Source: Acidobacteriota bacterium (GTDB lineage Bacteria > Acidobacteriota > Terriglobia > Terriglobales > Acidobacteriaceae). From it: a stretch of DNA of 64,000 nucleotides. The position numbers were made by a program, and so were the translations under genes. The notes under the pieces were generated by a model. It did not search any database. It was not told where the DNA came from and worked only from the letters and a program-made list of their open reading frames with translations. Positions 33,118-42,198 of this stretch are shown piece by piece. Location of the stretch: NCBI GenBank assembly GCA_018268855.1, contig JAFDVR010000004.1:62001-126000 (forward strand), read 5' to 3'. Numbering within the stretch: the first letter of the stretch is position 1; the number at the start of each line of letters is the position of its first letter.

Positions 33118-34206
33118 GTGACCGAATCGCAAACTACACCGAGCAAGCAGACGCGCACCAAGCGTACCTCAACCGCCAAGCCCATCACCTACGCCGACTC
33201 CGGCGTAAACATCTCCTCGGGAGATCGCGCCAAGCAGCGCATCAAGATGCTCGCGCGCCGCACCTTTAATAAGCAGGTGCTCTCCGAGATTGGCGGCTTC
33301 GGCGGCCTGTTCGCGCTCGACACATCGAAGTACACGGACCCCGTGCTCGTCTCTTCGGCAGACGGCGTCGGCACTAAGCTGAAGATTGCGTTTGAACTCG
33401 ACATCCATCACACGGTCGGCGCAGATCTCGTGAACCACTGCGTCAATGACATCGCCGTGCAGGGTGCCACGCCGCTCTTCTTTCTAGACTACCTGGCTAC
33501 CGGGCGGCTTGAGATTGAAGTGATCGAGCAGGTCGTCACCGGCCTCTCCACTGCATGCAAGGAGAATGGCTGCGCGCTCATCGGCGGCGAAACCGCACAG
33601 ATGCCCGGCTTCTATGCCGACGGCGAATATGATCTCGCTGGAACCATCATCGGCGTGGTGCAGCGCGACAAGATCATCACCGGAAGCACCATTGAAGTGG
33701 GCGACTGTATTCTTGGCCTACCCTCCACCGGCCTGCACACCAACGGCTACTCGCTCGCTCGCAAGCTGCTCTTTGAAGTAGCCGGCTACAAGGCGGACAA
33801 GTACGTGAACGAACTGAAGGACAAGCCCGGCGCAGCGTTGATGAAGACGCACCGCTCGTACCTCAGCGTGCTGCGCAAGCTCATCGCGGGCGAAGTAGTC
33901 TCCGGCATGGCCCACATCACCGGCGGAGGCATTACAGAAAACCTGCCGCGCATTCTGCCTAAGGGCACCGCCGCGCAGATCGAACTCGCATCGTGGACCG
34001 CGCCGCCGCTCTTCACGCACATGCAGCAGATCGGCAACGTGGCACAGGACGAGATGATGCGCACCTTCAACATGGGCCTCGGCATGCTCGTCGTCGTGCC
34101 CGCCGCGCAGTTGAAGAAGGCACAAGCCATCCTGCGCCGCGCCAATGAGCGTTATCACATCATCGGCCGCATCGTAAAAGGCGAGCGCAAAGTCCAGTAC
34201 GTATGA
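33118..34206 (+). CDS. purM: Phosphoribosylformylglycinamidine cyclo-ligase
   Basis: 362 residues, GTG start with AAGGAAG upstream. Fifth step of purine synthesis: ATP-dependent closure of FGAM to AIR. Family motifs: ITYADSGVNISSGDRAKQRI, EIGGFGGLFALD, SADGVGTKLKIAFELD, VGADLVNHCVNDIAVQGATP, LIGGETAQMPGFYADGEYDL, GLPSTGLHTNGYSLARKLLF and GMAHITGGGITENLPRILP. An N-terminal extension of about 20 basic residues precedes the usual start. Overlaps purN by four bases, so the two are translationally coupled. Confidence 0.97.
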   Translation: MTESQTTPSKQTRTKRTSTAKPITYADSGVNISSGDRAKQRIKMLARRTFNKQVLSEIGGFGGLFALDTSKYTDPVLVSSADGVGTKLKIAFELDIHHTVGADLVNHCVNDIAVQGATPLFFLDYLATGRLEIEVIEQVVTGLSTACKENGCALIGGETAQMPGFYADGEYDLAGTIIGVVQRDKIITGSTIEVGDCILGLPSTGLHTNGYSLARKLLFEVAGYKADKYVNELKDKPGAALMKTHRSYLSVLRKLIAGEVVSGMAHITGGGITENLPRILPKGTAAQIELASWTAPPLFTHMQQIGNVAQDEMMRTFNMGLGMLVVVPAAQLKKAQAILRRANERYHIIGRIVKGERKVQYV

Positions 34207-34811
34207 AGCGCCTCGCCGTTCTGCTCTCAGGCCGTGGATCGAACTTCATCGCGATCCACGATGCCATGCTGCGCGGCGAAATTCCAGGCGCGGAGATCGC
34301 ACTTGTGCTCTCCAACAAAGCCGACGCACCCGGCCTCGCCACCGCACGCGAACGCGGCCTCATCTCCGTTGCGATTCCTTCCAAGGGCATGAAGCGCGAT
34401 GAGCACGATCAGGCCGTCATCGCAGAACTGCAACGCGCCGAAGTCGATCTCGTCATTCTTGCTGGATACATGCGCCTGCTCACGCCCGCCTTTATCGCGG
34501 CCTTCCCGCAGCGTATCCTCAACATCCATCCATCACTGCTGCCGGCCTTTCCGGGCCTTGACGCGCAGCACCAGGCGTTCGACTACGGCGCGCAGATCGC
34601 CGGATGCACCGTTCACTTTGTTGACGAGCAGATGGACCACGGTGTCATCGTTCTGCAACGCGCCATCGCCGTAAATCCGGACGATACGGCCGAATCACTT
34701 AGCGCGCGCATCCTGCACGAAGAACACATCGCTTACGCCGAGGCGATCCGCCGCGTTCTCAGCGGCAACTACACCATCTGCAACCGGCGCTTCATTCCCA
34801 AAAAGAATTAA
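34203..34811 (+). CDS. purN: Phosphoribosylglycinamide formyltransferase
   Basis: 202 residues. The ATG overlaps the purM stop (ATGA). Transfers a formyl group from 10-formyl-THF to GAR in purine synthesis. Motifs: LAVLLSGRGSNFIAIHDAML, VILAGYMRLLTPAFI, ILNIHPSLLPAFPGLDAQHQ (the N-x-H and later D catalytic residues) and GCTVHFVDEQMDHGVIVLQR. Standard length. Operon with purM. Confidence 0.97.
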   Translation: MKRLAVLLSGRGSNFIAIHDAMLRGEIPGAEIALVLSNKADAPGLATARERGLISVAIPSKGMKRDEHDQAVIAELQRAEVDLVILAGYMRLLTPAFIAAFPQRILNIHPSLLPAFPGLDAQHQAFDYGAQIAGCTVHFVDEQMDHGVIVLQRAIAVNPDDTAESLSARILHEEHIAYAEAIRRVLSGNYTICNRRFIPKKN

Positions 34812-34921
34812 CAACAGAAGCTCGTCATCTCGACCGGAGCGACAGCTTTATCGTCGCGAAGTGGAGAGACCTGCTTTCTGTCACTATCCGCGAACCCAAT
34901 TGCATCCATCCCAATGCATCC

Positions 34922-36547
34922 TCAGCCAAGTGACTTCAGCACCATCTCAGGTTCCAGATATCCCGGAAAATTTGGCCCCAACATCGTTCCCTTCTTCCGC
35001 ACCTGTAACTTGCCGTCTTTAACCCAGTGCTCGCCGCGCTCGCTGAGGTGCGCTACCATCCGCCCGCGCCAGCGTTCCAATTCGGCATTGCGTGCAGCAT
35101 CTGCGCCCAGGTCATTCAACTCATCGGGATCGTTTTGCAGGTTGAATAATTGCTCATGCCCATCAAAAGCATGGAAGATGTACTTCCACTCTCCATCGGT
35201 GAGCGCGTTCCAGTGGTTCGTCTCGTCGTAGCAGATGTTGTGTTCCAGGTCGATCCACTCGCGCCAGCCTTCGCCTTTGCTCTTCACAAGCTGCAATAAG
35301 CTCTTGCCTTCAATGCTCTCCGGGATAGGCGCCCCCGCAACGTCCAGCAGCGTGGGCACCACATCGCGAATCTCCACCATACCGCGTACAGCCGCGCCTT
35401 TCGCGCTTAACTGCATCGAAGCTGCAGGACGCATCAGCATGGGGATATGCGCGCTCTGCTCGTACGCATACGTCTTGCGCCACATGTTCTGATCGCCCAG
35501 CATGTCGCCATGATCGGAGAAGAACAGGATCAAGGTATTATCCAGCATCTTGCGCTCTTCCAGCGCAACCAGGATGCGGCCGATCTGCTCATCCACGTGC
35601 GTGACGGAACCGTAATAGCCGACGCGCGCATTACGCATCTGGTCTGGCGGCAGTTTGCCATGCCAGATATCGTCTCCTTCCCACGAACGTGGCTCATACT
35701 TCTTTGCCCACGCGCCCGCCTTCGCCTCGGGCACACCCTGCTTGTCGTAGAAGTCATACAGCCGCTTCGGCGGATCGTACGGCGAATGCGGACGAATGAA
35801 CGACACCTTTAAAAAGAAAGGCTGTTCGCGCTCATACTGCTCGATAAACTTCACCGCCGTCGAGCCCGTCCAGTGCGTCGGATGCGTCTCCTCCGGATGC
35901 ACCCACGGACGTGCCCCATGATCGTTCCATCCAAGCCCCGTCGCATGCGGGTCCTTGTCCGGCATCTCGCTCCAGAACCACGATTCGTAATCGCAACGGA
36001 TCTCCTCCGACTGCGGCATCTTCGGCTTGTTGTCGCGTTTATGAAACGCATACGAACAATGTTCATCCGTGATCATGTGGTGATATCCATGCGGATTTGT
36101 GATCGGATAGTAGTGGTTCTTGCCGACAACCGTCGTGTAGTAGCCAGCCTGCGCAAGCGCGTGCGCCTTCTCCACGGGATAAGGCTTGGTCGCCATCTTC
36201 GTCATGCCCAGCATGCCGTGCTTCCACGGACTCAGCCCAGTCAGCAACGCCGACCGCGCAGGCGTGCAGCTCGGCACCGAGGTATATGCGTTCTCAAACC
36301 GCAGGCCTTCACGCGCAATGCGATCGAGATGTGGCGTGTGAATCCGCTTGTTGCCGTACGCGCCTACGCAATCCACGCGAAGCTGATCGGCCATAATCAT
36401 CAGGATGTTCGGGCGTCCATCGGCATTCGCCGGACGCGGCGCAGCCACAGCATGCGTACTCTTCTTAGCGGGCGATTGCGCCTCAGCACTGGCCCCAAGC
36501 AGCGCCGCAGCGCCACCCATCTGTTGCAAAAAATCGCGACGATTCAT
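34922..36547 (-). CDS. Tat-exported sulfatase (arylsulfatase family)
   Basis: 541 residues. MNRRDFLQQMGGAAALLGAS is a Tat signal. Metal site: NILMIMADQLRVDCVG. FGly motif: SVPSCTPARSALLTG, with Cys-94 of CTPAR to be converted to formylglycine. The later metal-binding segment is FFSDHGDMLGDQNMW. Removes sulfate esters, probably from sulfated glycans, in the periplasm. Needs a formylglycine-generating enzyme, not seen in this window. Alternative: a phosphonate or phosphodiester hydrolase of the same superfamily, but CxPxR favours sulfatase. Confidence 0.92.
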   Translation of the reverse strand: MNRRDFLQQMGGAAALLGASAEAQSPAKKSTHAVAAPRPANADGRPNILMIMADQLRVDCVGAYGNKRIHTPHLDRIAREGLRFENAYTSVPSCTPARSALLTGLSPWKHGMLGMTKMATKPYPVEKAHALAQAGYYTTVVGKNHYYPITNPHGYHHMITDEHCSYAFHKRDNKPKMPQSEEIRCDYESWFWSEMPDKDPHATGLGWNDHGARPWVHPEETHPTHWTGSTAVKFIEQYEREQPFFLKVSFIRPHSPYDPPKRLYDFYDKQGVPEAKAGAWAKKYEPRSWEGDDIWHGKLPPDQMRNARVGYYGSVTHVDEQIGRILVALEERKMLDNTLILFFSDHGDMLGDQNMWRKTYAYEQSAHIPMLMRPAASMQLSAKGAAVRGMVEIRDVVPTLLDVAGAPIPESIEGKSLLQLVKSKGEGWREWIDLEHNICYDETNHWNALTDGEWKYIFHAFDGHEQLFNLQNDPDELNDLGADAARNAELERWRGRMVAHLSERGEHWVKDGKLQVRKKGTMLGPNFPGYLEPEMVLKSLG

Positions 36548-36650
36548 TAAATACCTGTCCCCGGTGCCGCCAGCATACGCGATACCTCTCTCTTAAGGAA
36601 AGTAGGCGAAACAATTAGAAATCTTGGGAAAGACCGCTCTCCGCATTACC

Positions 36651-37778
36651 ATGATCACACTCATGGAACAGCCCCGCTCACCGGCGCTTCTCTACGCCAT
36701 CTTCTTTGCCACTGGCATCGCCACGGTGCAGATGGGCCTTGTGCTTCCGCAGATGCACAGCCGTTCCCTCGGCGACTCCGCCATCGGCCTGCTCCTCGCG
36801 ATGCAGTTCAGCGGACAACTCGCCGGCGCTCTCTTTGTTGGACGACGCCCTGCCCGCGCCGTCATCTACGGCATGGCGTTAACTGTCCTCACGGCCATTG
36901 TGCTTGCCTTTCCGCGAGGATTGCATCCAGCAACGCTGCTGCTCTTTGGCCTCGGGCTCGGGATTACCATGACGGCCATCAATATTCTTGCCGGACGCGA
37001 AGTCACCCCCGCTGCCCGCATCCGTCGCCTGCAAATTCTGAATGTCTTCTGGCCTGTGGGCGCAGCCGCAGCCCCGTGGTTCATCCGCGGAAGCACACGT
37101 ATCCTGAAACAGCCCGAGCGCAGCTACGCCGCACTTGCACTCTGCACTGCCGTGCTGCTGTTGTTCTTTGCCCTGCGCTTCTGCGGAAAACAAACATCCG
37201 TTTCTACACAGCATGACGAAGAACATCGAATCCGTATCTCTCAGCTTGCGCTCTTTTGTCTCTTTGCTGCACTCGCCGTTGGCATTGAAGCGTCACTCGC
37301 AAACTGGATACCGACCTTTGCGGTGCGTTACCTGAGCGGCACCACCGCTGCCAGCCTGGCTGCTACTGCCTTCTGGTGTGGCATTCTCAGTGGACGCTTT
37401 ATCGCAGACAAATCTCTCCAGCGGGTTTCCTGGAGAACATTCGGCGTACTTTCCTCGGTGCTTTGCGCCCTCGCGGTCTGTGGCATCCTCGCTTCGCACA
37501 GCACGCCAGTCTTTATCGCTACCGCGTTTCTCGCCGCGTTCTTCGTCGCTCCACTCTATCCTGCCGTGCTCGCGCACAGCGTCCATGTCCGATGGAAGAA
37601 TGCCGTCTTCGTTGCCGCAGGGTGCGGGAGCGCCCTTATTCCCTGGCTCGTTGGCCAGACCTCCGTCACTCGCGCGTCTCTCCGAACAGCCATGTTCCTG
37701 CCCGCTATCGCCGCCATCCTCCTCGCGACCGCCCTGCTCTTAGGAGTCCGCCACACCATGATGACGACCGAGCACTAA
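36651..37778 (+). CDS. MFS transporter
   Basis: About 375 residues with 11-12 hydrophobic helices. Early GLVLPQMHSRSLGDSAIGLL and AMQFSGQLAGALFVGRRPAR, and the mid-protein loop (RFCGKQTSVSTQHDEEHRIR) dividing two six-helix halves, fit the major facilitator fold; the layout is reminiscent of sugar/FucP-like or NarK-like members. The start is uncertain (ATG 36651 or 36663, or TTG 36624); none has a strong ribosome-binding site. Substrate not predictable. Divergent from the sulfatase. Confidence 0.85.
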   Translation: MITLMEQPRSPALLYAIFFATGIATVQMGLVLPQMHSRSLGDSAIGLLLAMQFSGQLAGALFVGRRPARAVIYGMALTVLTAIVLAFPRGLHPATLLLFGLGLGITMTAINILAGREVTPAARIRRLQILNVFWPVGAAAAPWFIRGSTRILKQPERSYAALALCTAVLLLFFALRFCGKQTSVSTQHDEEHRIRISQLALFCLFAALAVGIEASLANWIPTFAVRYLSGTTAASLAATAFWCGILSGRFIADKSLQRVSWRTFGVLSSVLCALAVCGILASHSTPVFIATAFLAAFFVAPLYPAVLAHSVHVRWKNAVFVAAGCGSALIPWLVGQTSVTRASLRTAMFLPAIAAILLATALLLGVRHTMMTTEH

Positions 37779-37931
37779 CCAACCCGCACCCGCAACAACT
37801 CCCCACCGCGACCATCGGGAGCGCCAAGCGAAGCGCTTCGCCGTGCGCGTAGCACACAAAAGTTTTACAAGACGAATAACCTTCCGCCTTTCCCCACGTC
37901 CATAACTTGTGTCATCCTAGCTTGGACTCGA

Positions 37932-38348
37932 ATGTGCGACCGACGACATATCGGCCGTTCTCTGCTACTGGCTTCACTGGTGCTGGGACTCAACGCGCTC
38001 TGCCTCATTGGCTGGGCTTACGGCCGCCACGCACACCGCCACACTCCCGTCAATTACACGCACATTCCGCCGTATGGCAGCCATCGTCCTACCGCACGCG
38101 GCAGCCGCTCTGCGAACAACAGCATCTGCGAAAACCACGTTAGCGATCGCGCACTCGCTTCGCATATTGCGCCGAATGTGCGCCCCGTTGAAAAACTCCT
38201 GCTGATGCATGGGGCCGTGGCTGTTCTGTCCACCGCGCCCGCACTTCAGCCGGATCGAACTACCCGCCTTCTCCCCTATGTGGATACCCTTGCGCGCGGC
38301 TCTGCTCCGCGTGCTCCCGGGCAGTCCCGCGCTCCTCCGCGCGCTTAG
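37932..38348 (+). CDS. Hypothetical membrane-anchored protein
   Basis: 138 residues: a hydrophobic N-terminal helix (SLLLASLVLGLNALCLIGWA) followed by a low-complexity His/Arg/Ala/Pro-rich tail. No ribosome-binding site stands out and no family is recognised. It may be a genuine small exported protein ahead of the carbonic anhydrase operon, or a chance frame in GC-rich DNA. Confidence 0.35.
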   Translation: MCDRRHIGRSLLLASLVLGLNALCLIGWAYGRHAHRHTPVNYTHIPPYGSHRPTARGSRSANNSICENHVSDRALASHIAPNVRPVEKLLLMHGAVAVLSTAPALQPDRTTRLLPYVDTLARGSAPRAPGQSRAPPRA

Positions 38349-38488
38349 TTTTATCCCCTCGCAAACTCTGTAGGACATGTGTTTCTGCGCACGATGCGCA
38401 GGCGAATCCATCGCAACACATCTCCGCTTAGTCACACCCATTTGCGGTGCGTGCGGCACATCTGCCGACGCACAGGAGATTCAAAACT

Positions 38489-39151
38489 ATGCAGCGCCTA
38501 CTCGACGGCTATACCCGTTTCCGTTCGGAAGTATTTCCCGAACAAGCGTCCCTCTTTAAACAACTCGCCAACACACAAAAACCCGAGGTCCTTTTCATCT
38601 CCTGCTCCGACTCGCGCGTCCTGCCCGAGATGATTCTTCAGTACGGCCCCGGCGAAGTCTTTTCCATCCGCAATGCAGGTAACATCGTTCCCTCGCACGA
38701 CAGCGTGCACGGCGGTGTTTCAGCATCCGTCGAATACGCGGTCACCGGCCTCAAGGTCACCGACATCGTCGTCTGCGGTCACTCCGGCTGCGGCGCGATG
38801 AAGGAGATCCTCGAGCGCGCGCACCTGGACGACATGCCGCTTGTGCAGGCGTGGCTCAAGCATGCCGGTCCCTCCGCTCTGTGGATGCGTTCGTTGCTCA
38901 ACGATTCGGAACATTCACCCGCGGAGAAACTTCGCCTGCTCATTGAAGCCAACGTGATAACGCAGATGGCCCACCTCAATCAGCATCCTTCCGTCGTTGC
39001 AGAGCGCGAGTCGCGTGAGGTCAACATTCACGGATGGGTCTTCGATATCGCATCCGGTGAAGTGCTCTCCTTCAACCTCGAAACCGGTGAGTTCAAGCCC
39101 CTCCTCGGACAACAGGCCGTGCTTCCTCCCGGTCAACTTCAGATTGCGTAA
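38489..39151 (+). CDS. Beta-class carbonic anhydrase
   Basis: 220 residues from ATG 38489, with AGGAG 10 bases upstream; a longer frame back to 38447 lacks homology. Zinc ligands and catalytic dyad: Cys-39, Asp-41 and Arg-43 in SCSDSRV, and His-98/Cys-101 in GHSGCGAM. Interconverts CO2 and bicarbonate in the cytosol. The stop is 10 bases before the SulP transporter gene, so the enzyme probably works with it to supply or use bicarbonate. Confidence 0.95.
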   Translation: MQRLLDGYTRFRSEVFPEQASLFKQLANTQKPEVLFISCSDSRVLPEMILQYGPGEVFSIRNAGNIVPSHDSVHGGVSASVEYAVTGLKVTDIVVCGHSGCGAMKEILERAHLDDMPLVQAWLKHAGPSALWMRSLLNDSEHSPAEKLRLLIEANVITQMAHLNQHPSVVAERESREVNIHGWVFDIASGEVLSFNLETGEFKPLLGQQAVLPPGQLQIA

Positions 39152-39161
39152 GGAGACTTCC

Positions 39162-40691
39162 ATGCATAACGTTCCCGAAAGATTGCCTACCTCCGGCGCG
39201 TGGATTAAAGATCTCTCCTCGTCGCTCGTCGTCTTCCTCGTCGCGCTGCCGCTCTGCATGGGCATCGCACTCGCCTCCGGCGTTCCTCCGGCACGCGGTC
39301 TTATGACCGGCATCATTGGAGGAATCATCGTCGGTCTTCTCTCCGGCTCCCCGTTGCAAGTCAGTGGCCCCGCCGCTGGTCTCGCTGTTATCGTCTTCCA
39401 ACTCGTACGTGAACACGGCATCGCCGCACTTGGCCCGGTGCTCATCGTTGCAGGGGCCATTCAACTTGTTGCCGGTCTGCTCAAAACAGGGCGATGGTTT
39501 CGAGCCATCTCGCCGGAAGTGATTCATGGCATGCTTGCGGGCATCGGCGTGCTCATCGTCATTCAGCAATTTCACGTTCTGCTCGACCGCACCCCCAAGT
39601 CCAGCGGACCTGCCAACATCATGGCCATGGGCGAAGCCGTCTTCAGTGGCTTCTTTCCTCTCAATGGAAGCCGTGAGGAATATGCCGCACTGATCGGCAT
39701 CCTCACCATCGCCGTTATGCTTCTGTGGGAAAAATTCCGCCCTGCAAAACTCAGGCTGATTCCCGGCGCGCTGCTCGGTATTGTTGCAGCAACCGCACTC
39801 GCACAGGCCCTGCATCTCGGTGTGAACCGCGTCAAAGTGGCCGAACTCAGCTCCATGATCTCACTGCCTACGCTCGCACCCGTGCATGAGTGGGGATGGG
39901 GCCCGATGCTCCTCAGCGCAGCCGCGCTTGCGTTTATTGCCAGCGCGGAAACTCTGCTCTCCGCTGCTGCGGTGGAACAGATGCAGGATAAGGTACGCAC
40001 CAACTATGACAAGGAGCTCGCCGCGCAGGGTGTCGGCAATATGCTCTGCGGCATCGTCGGCGCTTTACCAATGACAGGCGTGATCGTTCGCTCGTCTGCC
40101 AATGTACAGGCCGGTGCGGAAACACGCCGCTCCACCATCCTCCACGGCACATGGCTGCTGCTCTTTGTGCTGCTGCTTCCCTTCGTACTGCGCATGATTC
40201 CAACTGCAAGCCTTGCCGCCGTGCTCGTCATCACCGGCATCCGCTTAGTCAAACCTGCGGACGTTCGTCATCTGCGCAAGTTCGGATGGGCGCCTGTACT
40301 CATCTATCTGGCATCGCTCATCACCATCGTGACCACCAACCTGCTCACCGGTGTACTCGTCGGCATTGGCCTCTCGCTCTTCAAGCTGCTGTGGAAGCTC
40401 ACACATCTTGAGACGAAGGTGGAGCAGATCGGAGAGGGACAGGCGCTTGTTCGTCTCAGTGGGGTTGGCACTTTTATCGGAATTCCCAAGGTGGCGCGCA
40501 CGCTCGACAGTGTTCCCCATGGCTGCTGCGTTCATATCGATGCCAGCGGTCTGCGTTATATCGATCACGCATGCATCGACGTGATCGACAACTGGGCAAG
40601 GCGCCGGCGCGATCAGGGGCACCTTGTTCATCTCGAAATCGACACGCTGCTGCGGCGTTACAAAACGCCGATCAGCCAGCCTGTCGTGTAA
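39162..40691 (+). CDS. SulP-family anion transporter with STAS domain
   Basis: 509 residues from ATG 39162 (strong AAGGAG upstream). Ten to twelve TM helices, with DLSSSLVVFLVALPLCMGIA, GSPLQVSGPAAGLAVIVFQL and NMLCGIVGALPMTGVIVRSS as SulP hallmarks; a short C-terminal STAS-like domain (ASGLRYIDHACIDVIDNWAR). SulP members move bicarbonate, sulfate or related anions across the inner membrane. Coupling to carbonic anhydrase points to bicarbonate, as in BicA-type systems, but specificity is not shown by sequence. Confidence 0.92.
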   Translation: MHNVPERLPTSGAWIKDLSSSLVVFLVALPLCMGIALASGVPPARGLMTGIIGGIIVGLLSGSPLQVSGPAAGLAVIVFQLVREHGIAALGPVLIVAGAIQLVAGLLKTGRWFRAISPEVIHGMLAGIGVLIVIQQFHVLLDRTPKSSGPANIMAMGEAVFSGFFPLNGSREEYAALIGILTIAVMLLWEKFRPAKLRLIPGALLGIVAATALAQALHLGVNRVKVAELSSMISLPTLAPVHEWGWGPMLLSAAALAFIASAETLLSAAAVEQMQDKVRTNYDKELAAQGVGNMLCGIVGALPMTGVIVRSSANVQAGAETRRSTILHGTWLLLFVLLLPFVLRMIPTASLAAVLVITGIRLVKPADVRHLRKFGWAPVLIYLASLITIVTTNLLTGVLVGIGLSLFKLLWKLTHLETKVEQIGEGQALVRLSGVGTFIGIPKVARTLDSVPHGCCVHIDASGLRYIDHACIDVIDNWARRRRDQGHLVHLEIDTLLRRYKTPISQPVV

Positions 40692-40721
40692 CGAGGAGCG
40701 GGCGGAGGAGAAACCTGCAAG

Positions 40722-40846
40722 TGATCGGGGTCGCTTGCAGCCGCTATCCTTCGCCCCTCCTCACCAGTTTGAGCTCGGCACACTGTGTATAACAGCGTGC
40801 CGTACGCGAGCAGCGGAGAGTGTGGCTCTTGTGATCGGGGTCGCAA
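40722..40846. repeat. Two GTGATCGGGGTCGC repeats in SulP 3' flank
   Basis: GTGATCGGGGTCGC occurs at about 40722 and again at about 40832, each inside a short inverted repeat (CTGCAAG...CTTGCAG for the first; GAGTGT...ACACTC around the second). They lie in the 277-base gap before the GH105 gene and could be terminator or dispersed-repeat remnants. Confidence 0.5.
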
Positions 40847-40889
40847 TAGTTCACACTCTTCGCACTCGCGTTAATTCAGTGACGAAAAT

Positions 40890-40943
40890 CTGGGTGCCCC
40901 ATTCTTTCGCAGCTTTATCGCGAAAGGGTGGGGTATTCGCGTG
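40890..40943. repeat. GGGTGCCCCATTCTTTCGC palindromic repeat, copy 1
   Basis: Imperfect palindrome: GGGTGCCCCATTCTTTCGC, short spacer, GCGAAAGGGTGGGGTATTCG. A second copy in the opposite orientation lies at 47080-47132, and a diverged one at 48309-48353. Confidence 0.75.
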
Positions 40944-40968
40944 AAGCGCGAACCATTACTCTTTAACC

Positions 40969-42156
40969 ATGCACTCCATTGCGCGCATCGCCATCGCTCT
41001 CTCACTCGGTTTCACACTCTCTGCGCACGCACAACAGCCAGCGAAGAAGCGCGTGATTACGGTCACCGAACGTGAGAAGACCATCGGCGATGCACCCGCG
41101 AATCCCGGCCCGCTGGCCACCGATCTTTCTCCTGCGCTGCGCTCTGCGGATGTGAAAGCTGCCATGCGCAAAGTGGCCGATTGGCAGTACGAGCGCATCA
41201 AAAATGCACCCAGTCAGAACTGGACATTTCCTCCGCTTTACGACGGCTTCCTTGCTACGTCCAAAACGCTGCACGATCCGAAGTATCACGACAATGTCGT
41301 CGCAGTCGGCGAACACTTCCACTGGACCATCGGCGTTGGCAATCTCGCTACCAACGCTAACGAACACGCGCTCGGCTATCCATACATCCTTCTCTACGAA
41401 GAAGACCACGACCCGAAGAGGATCGCCGATCTGAAGCGCGAGTTCGAAGACATCAGGAACGATCCGCCGCCGAGCACAGAGAAAGACCCGCACTTTGGCA
41501 TTACATGGTGGTGGTGCGATGCGCTCTTTATGGCGCCGCCTGCGTGGACCGCGCTGAGCCGCGTGACGCACGATCCGCGTTACGTCGACTTTATGGACAA
41601 GCAGTGGCATGCGACTGATAAGTTGCTTTGGAGTGAGAAAGACCATCTTTACTTCCGCGATCGGTCGTTCCTCGACAAGAAGCAGAAGAACGGCGAACAC
41701 ATCTTCTGGTCGCGCGGCAACGGATGGGTAATGGGTGGGCTCGTCGGCGTGCTCGAAAATATGCCGAAGCACGATATCGGCCGCGAGTTCTACGTCGATC
41801 GCCTGAAGCAGATGTCGGACAAACTGCTCTCCGTGCAAGGCAAAGACGGTCTCTGGCGCACTGGCCTGCTCGACGCGGCCGCTTACGAACATCCTGAAAT
41901 TTCGGGCTCGGCCTTCAACCTCTATGCGATGGCTTGGGGCGTGAACCATGGCATTCTGCCGCGCAAGAGATATCTGCCTGCGATTGCGCTCGGCTGGAAA
42001 GGCATGCTCGAACACATCTACGCCGATGGACGACTTGGCTCCATCCAGCCCATCGGCGATAGTCCGGGCATCTACCCTGCGAGTTCCAGTTATGTCTACG
42101 GGACCGGAGCGTTTCTACTCGCTGGATCGGAGATTGAAAAGCTGGCAAAAAGATGA
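40969..42156 (+). CDS. Secreted GH105/GH88-like unsaturated glucuronyl hydrolase
   Basis: 395 residues. Signal peptide MHSIARIAIALSLGFTLSAH, cleavage near AQQ. (alpha/alpha)6-barrel features: WTFPPLYDGFLATSKTLHDP, ITWWWCDALFMAPPAWTALS (Asp-184 matches the catalytic Asp of YteR-type enzymes), FWSRGNGWVMGGLVGVLENM and GSAFNLYAMAWGVNHGIL. Hydrates the enol ether of unsaturated galacturonyl or rhamnogalacturonyl ends left by polysaccharide lyases. Predicted periplasmic role in pectin-type glycan use. Stands alone here. Confidence 0.9.
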   Translation: MHSIARIAIALSLGFTLSAHAQQPAKKRVITVTEREKTIGDAPANPGPLATDLSPALRSADVKAAMRKVADWQYERIKNAPSQNWTFPPLYDGFLATSKTLHDPKYHDNVVAVGEHFHWTIGVGNLATNANEHALGYPYILLYEEDHDPKRIADLKREFEDIRNDPPPSTEKDPHFGITWWWCDALFMAPPAWTALSRVTHDPRYVDFMDKQWHATDKLLWSEKDHLYFRDRSFLDKKQKNGEHIFWSRGNGWVMGGLVGVLENMPKHDIGREFYVDRLKQMSDKLLSVQGKDGLWRTGLLDAAAYEHPEISGSAFNLYAMAWGVNHGILPRKRYLPAIALGWKGMLEHIYADGRLGSIQPIGDSPGIYPASSSYVYGTGAFLLAGSEIEKLAKR

Positions 42157-42198
42157 TGTTTCGGATGCAATATACGGCGTTTTATCGCATTAATACCG

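Noticed and set aside
34812..34900. GTCATCTCGACCGGAGCG... element after purN as a terminator
   Set aside because: Only a weak hairpin and no T-run; may be half of a dispersed repeat but not enough to call.
37974..38459. Minus-strand open frame opposite the hypothetical gene at 37932
   Set aside because: Arg/Ala-rich with no signal, domain or ribosome-binding site.
38997..39161. N-terminal extension of the SulP frame to 38997
   Set aside because: It lies inside the carbonic anhydrase gene; ATG 39162 has a strong AAGGAG and the conserved N-terminus.
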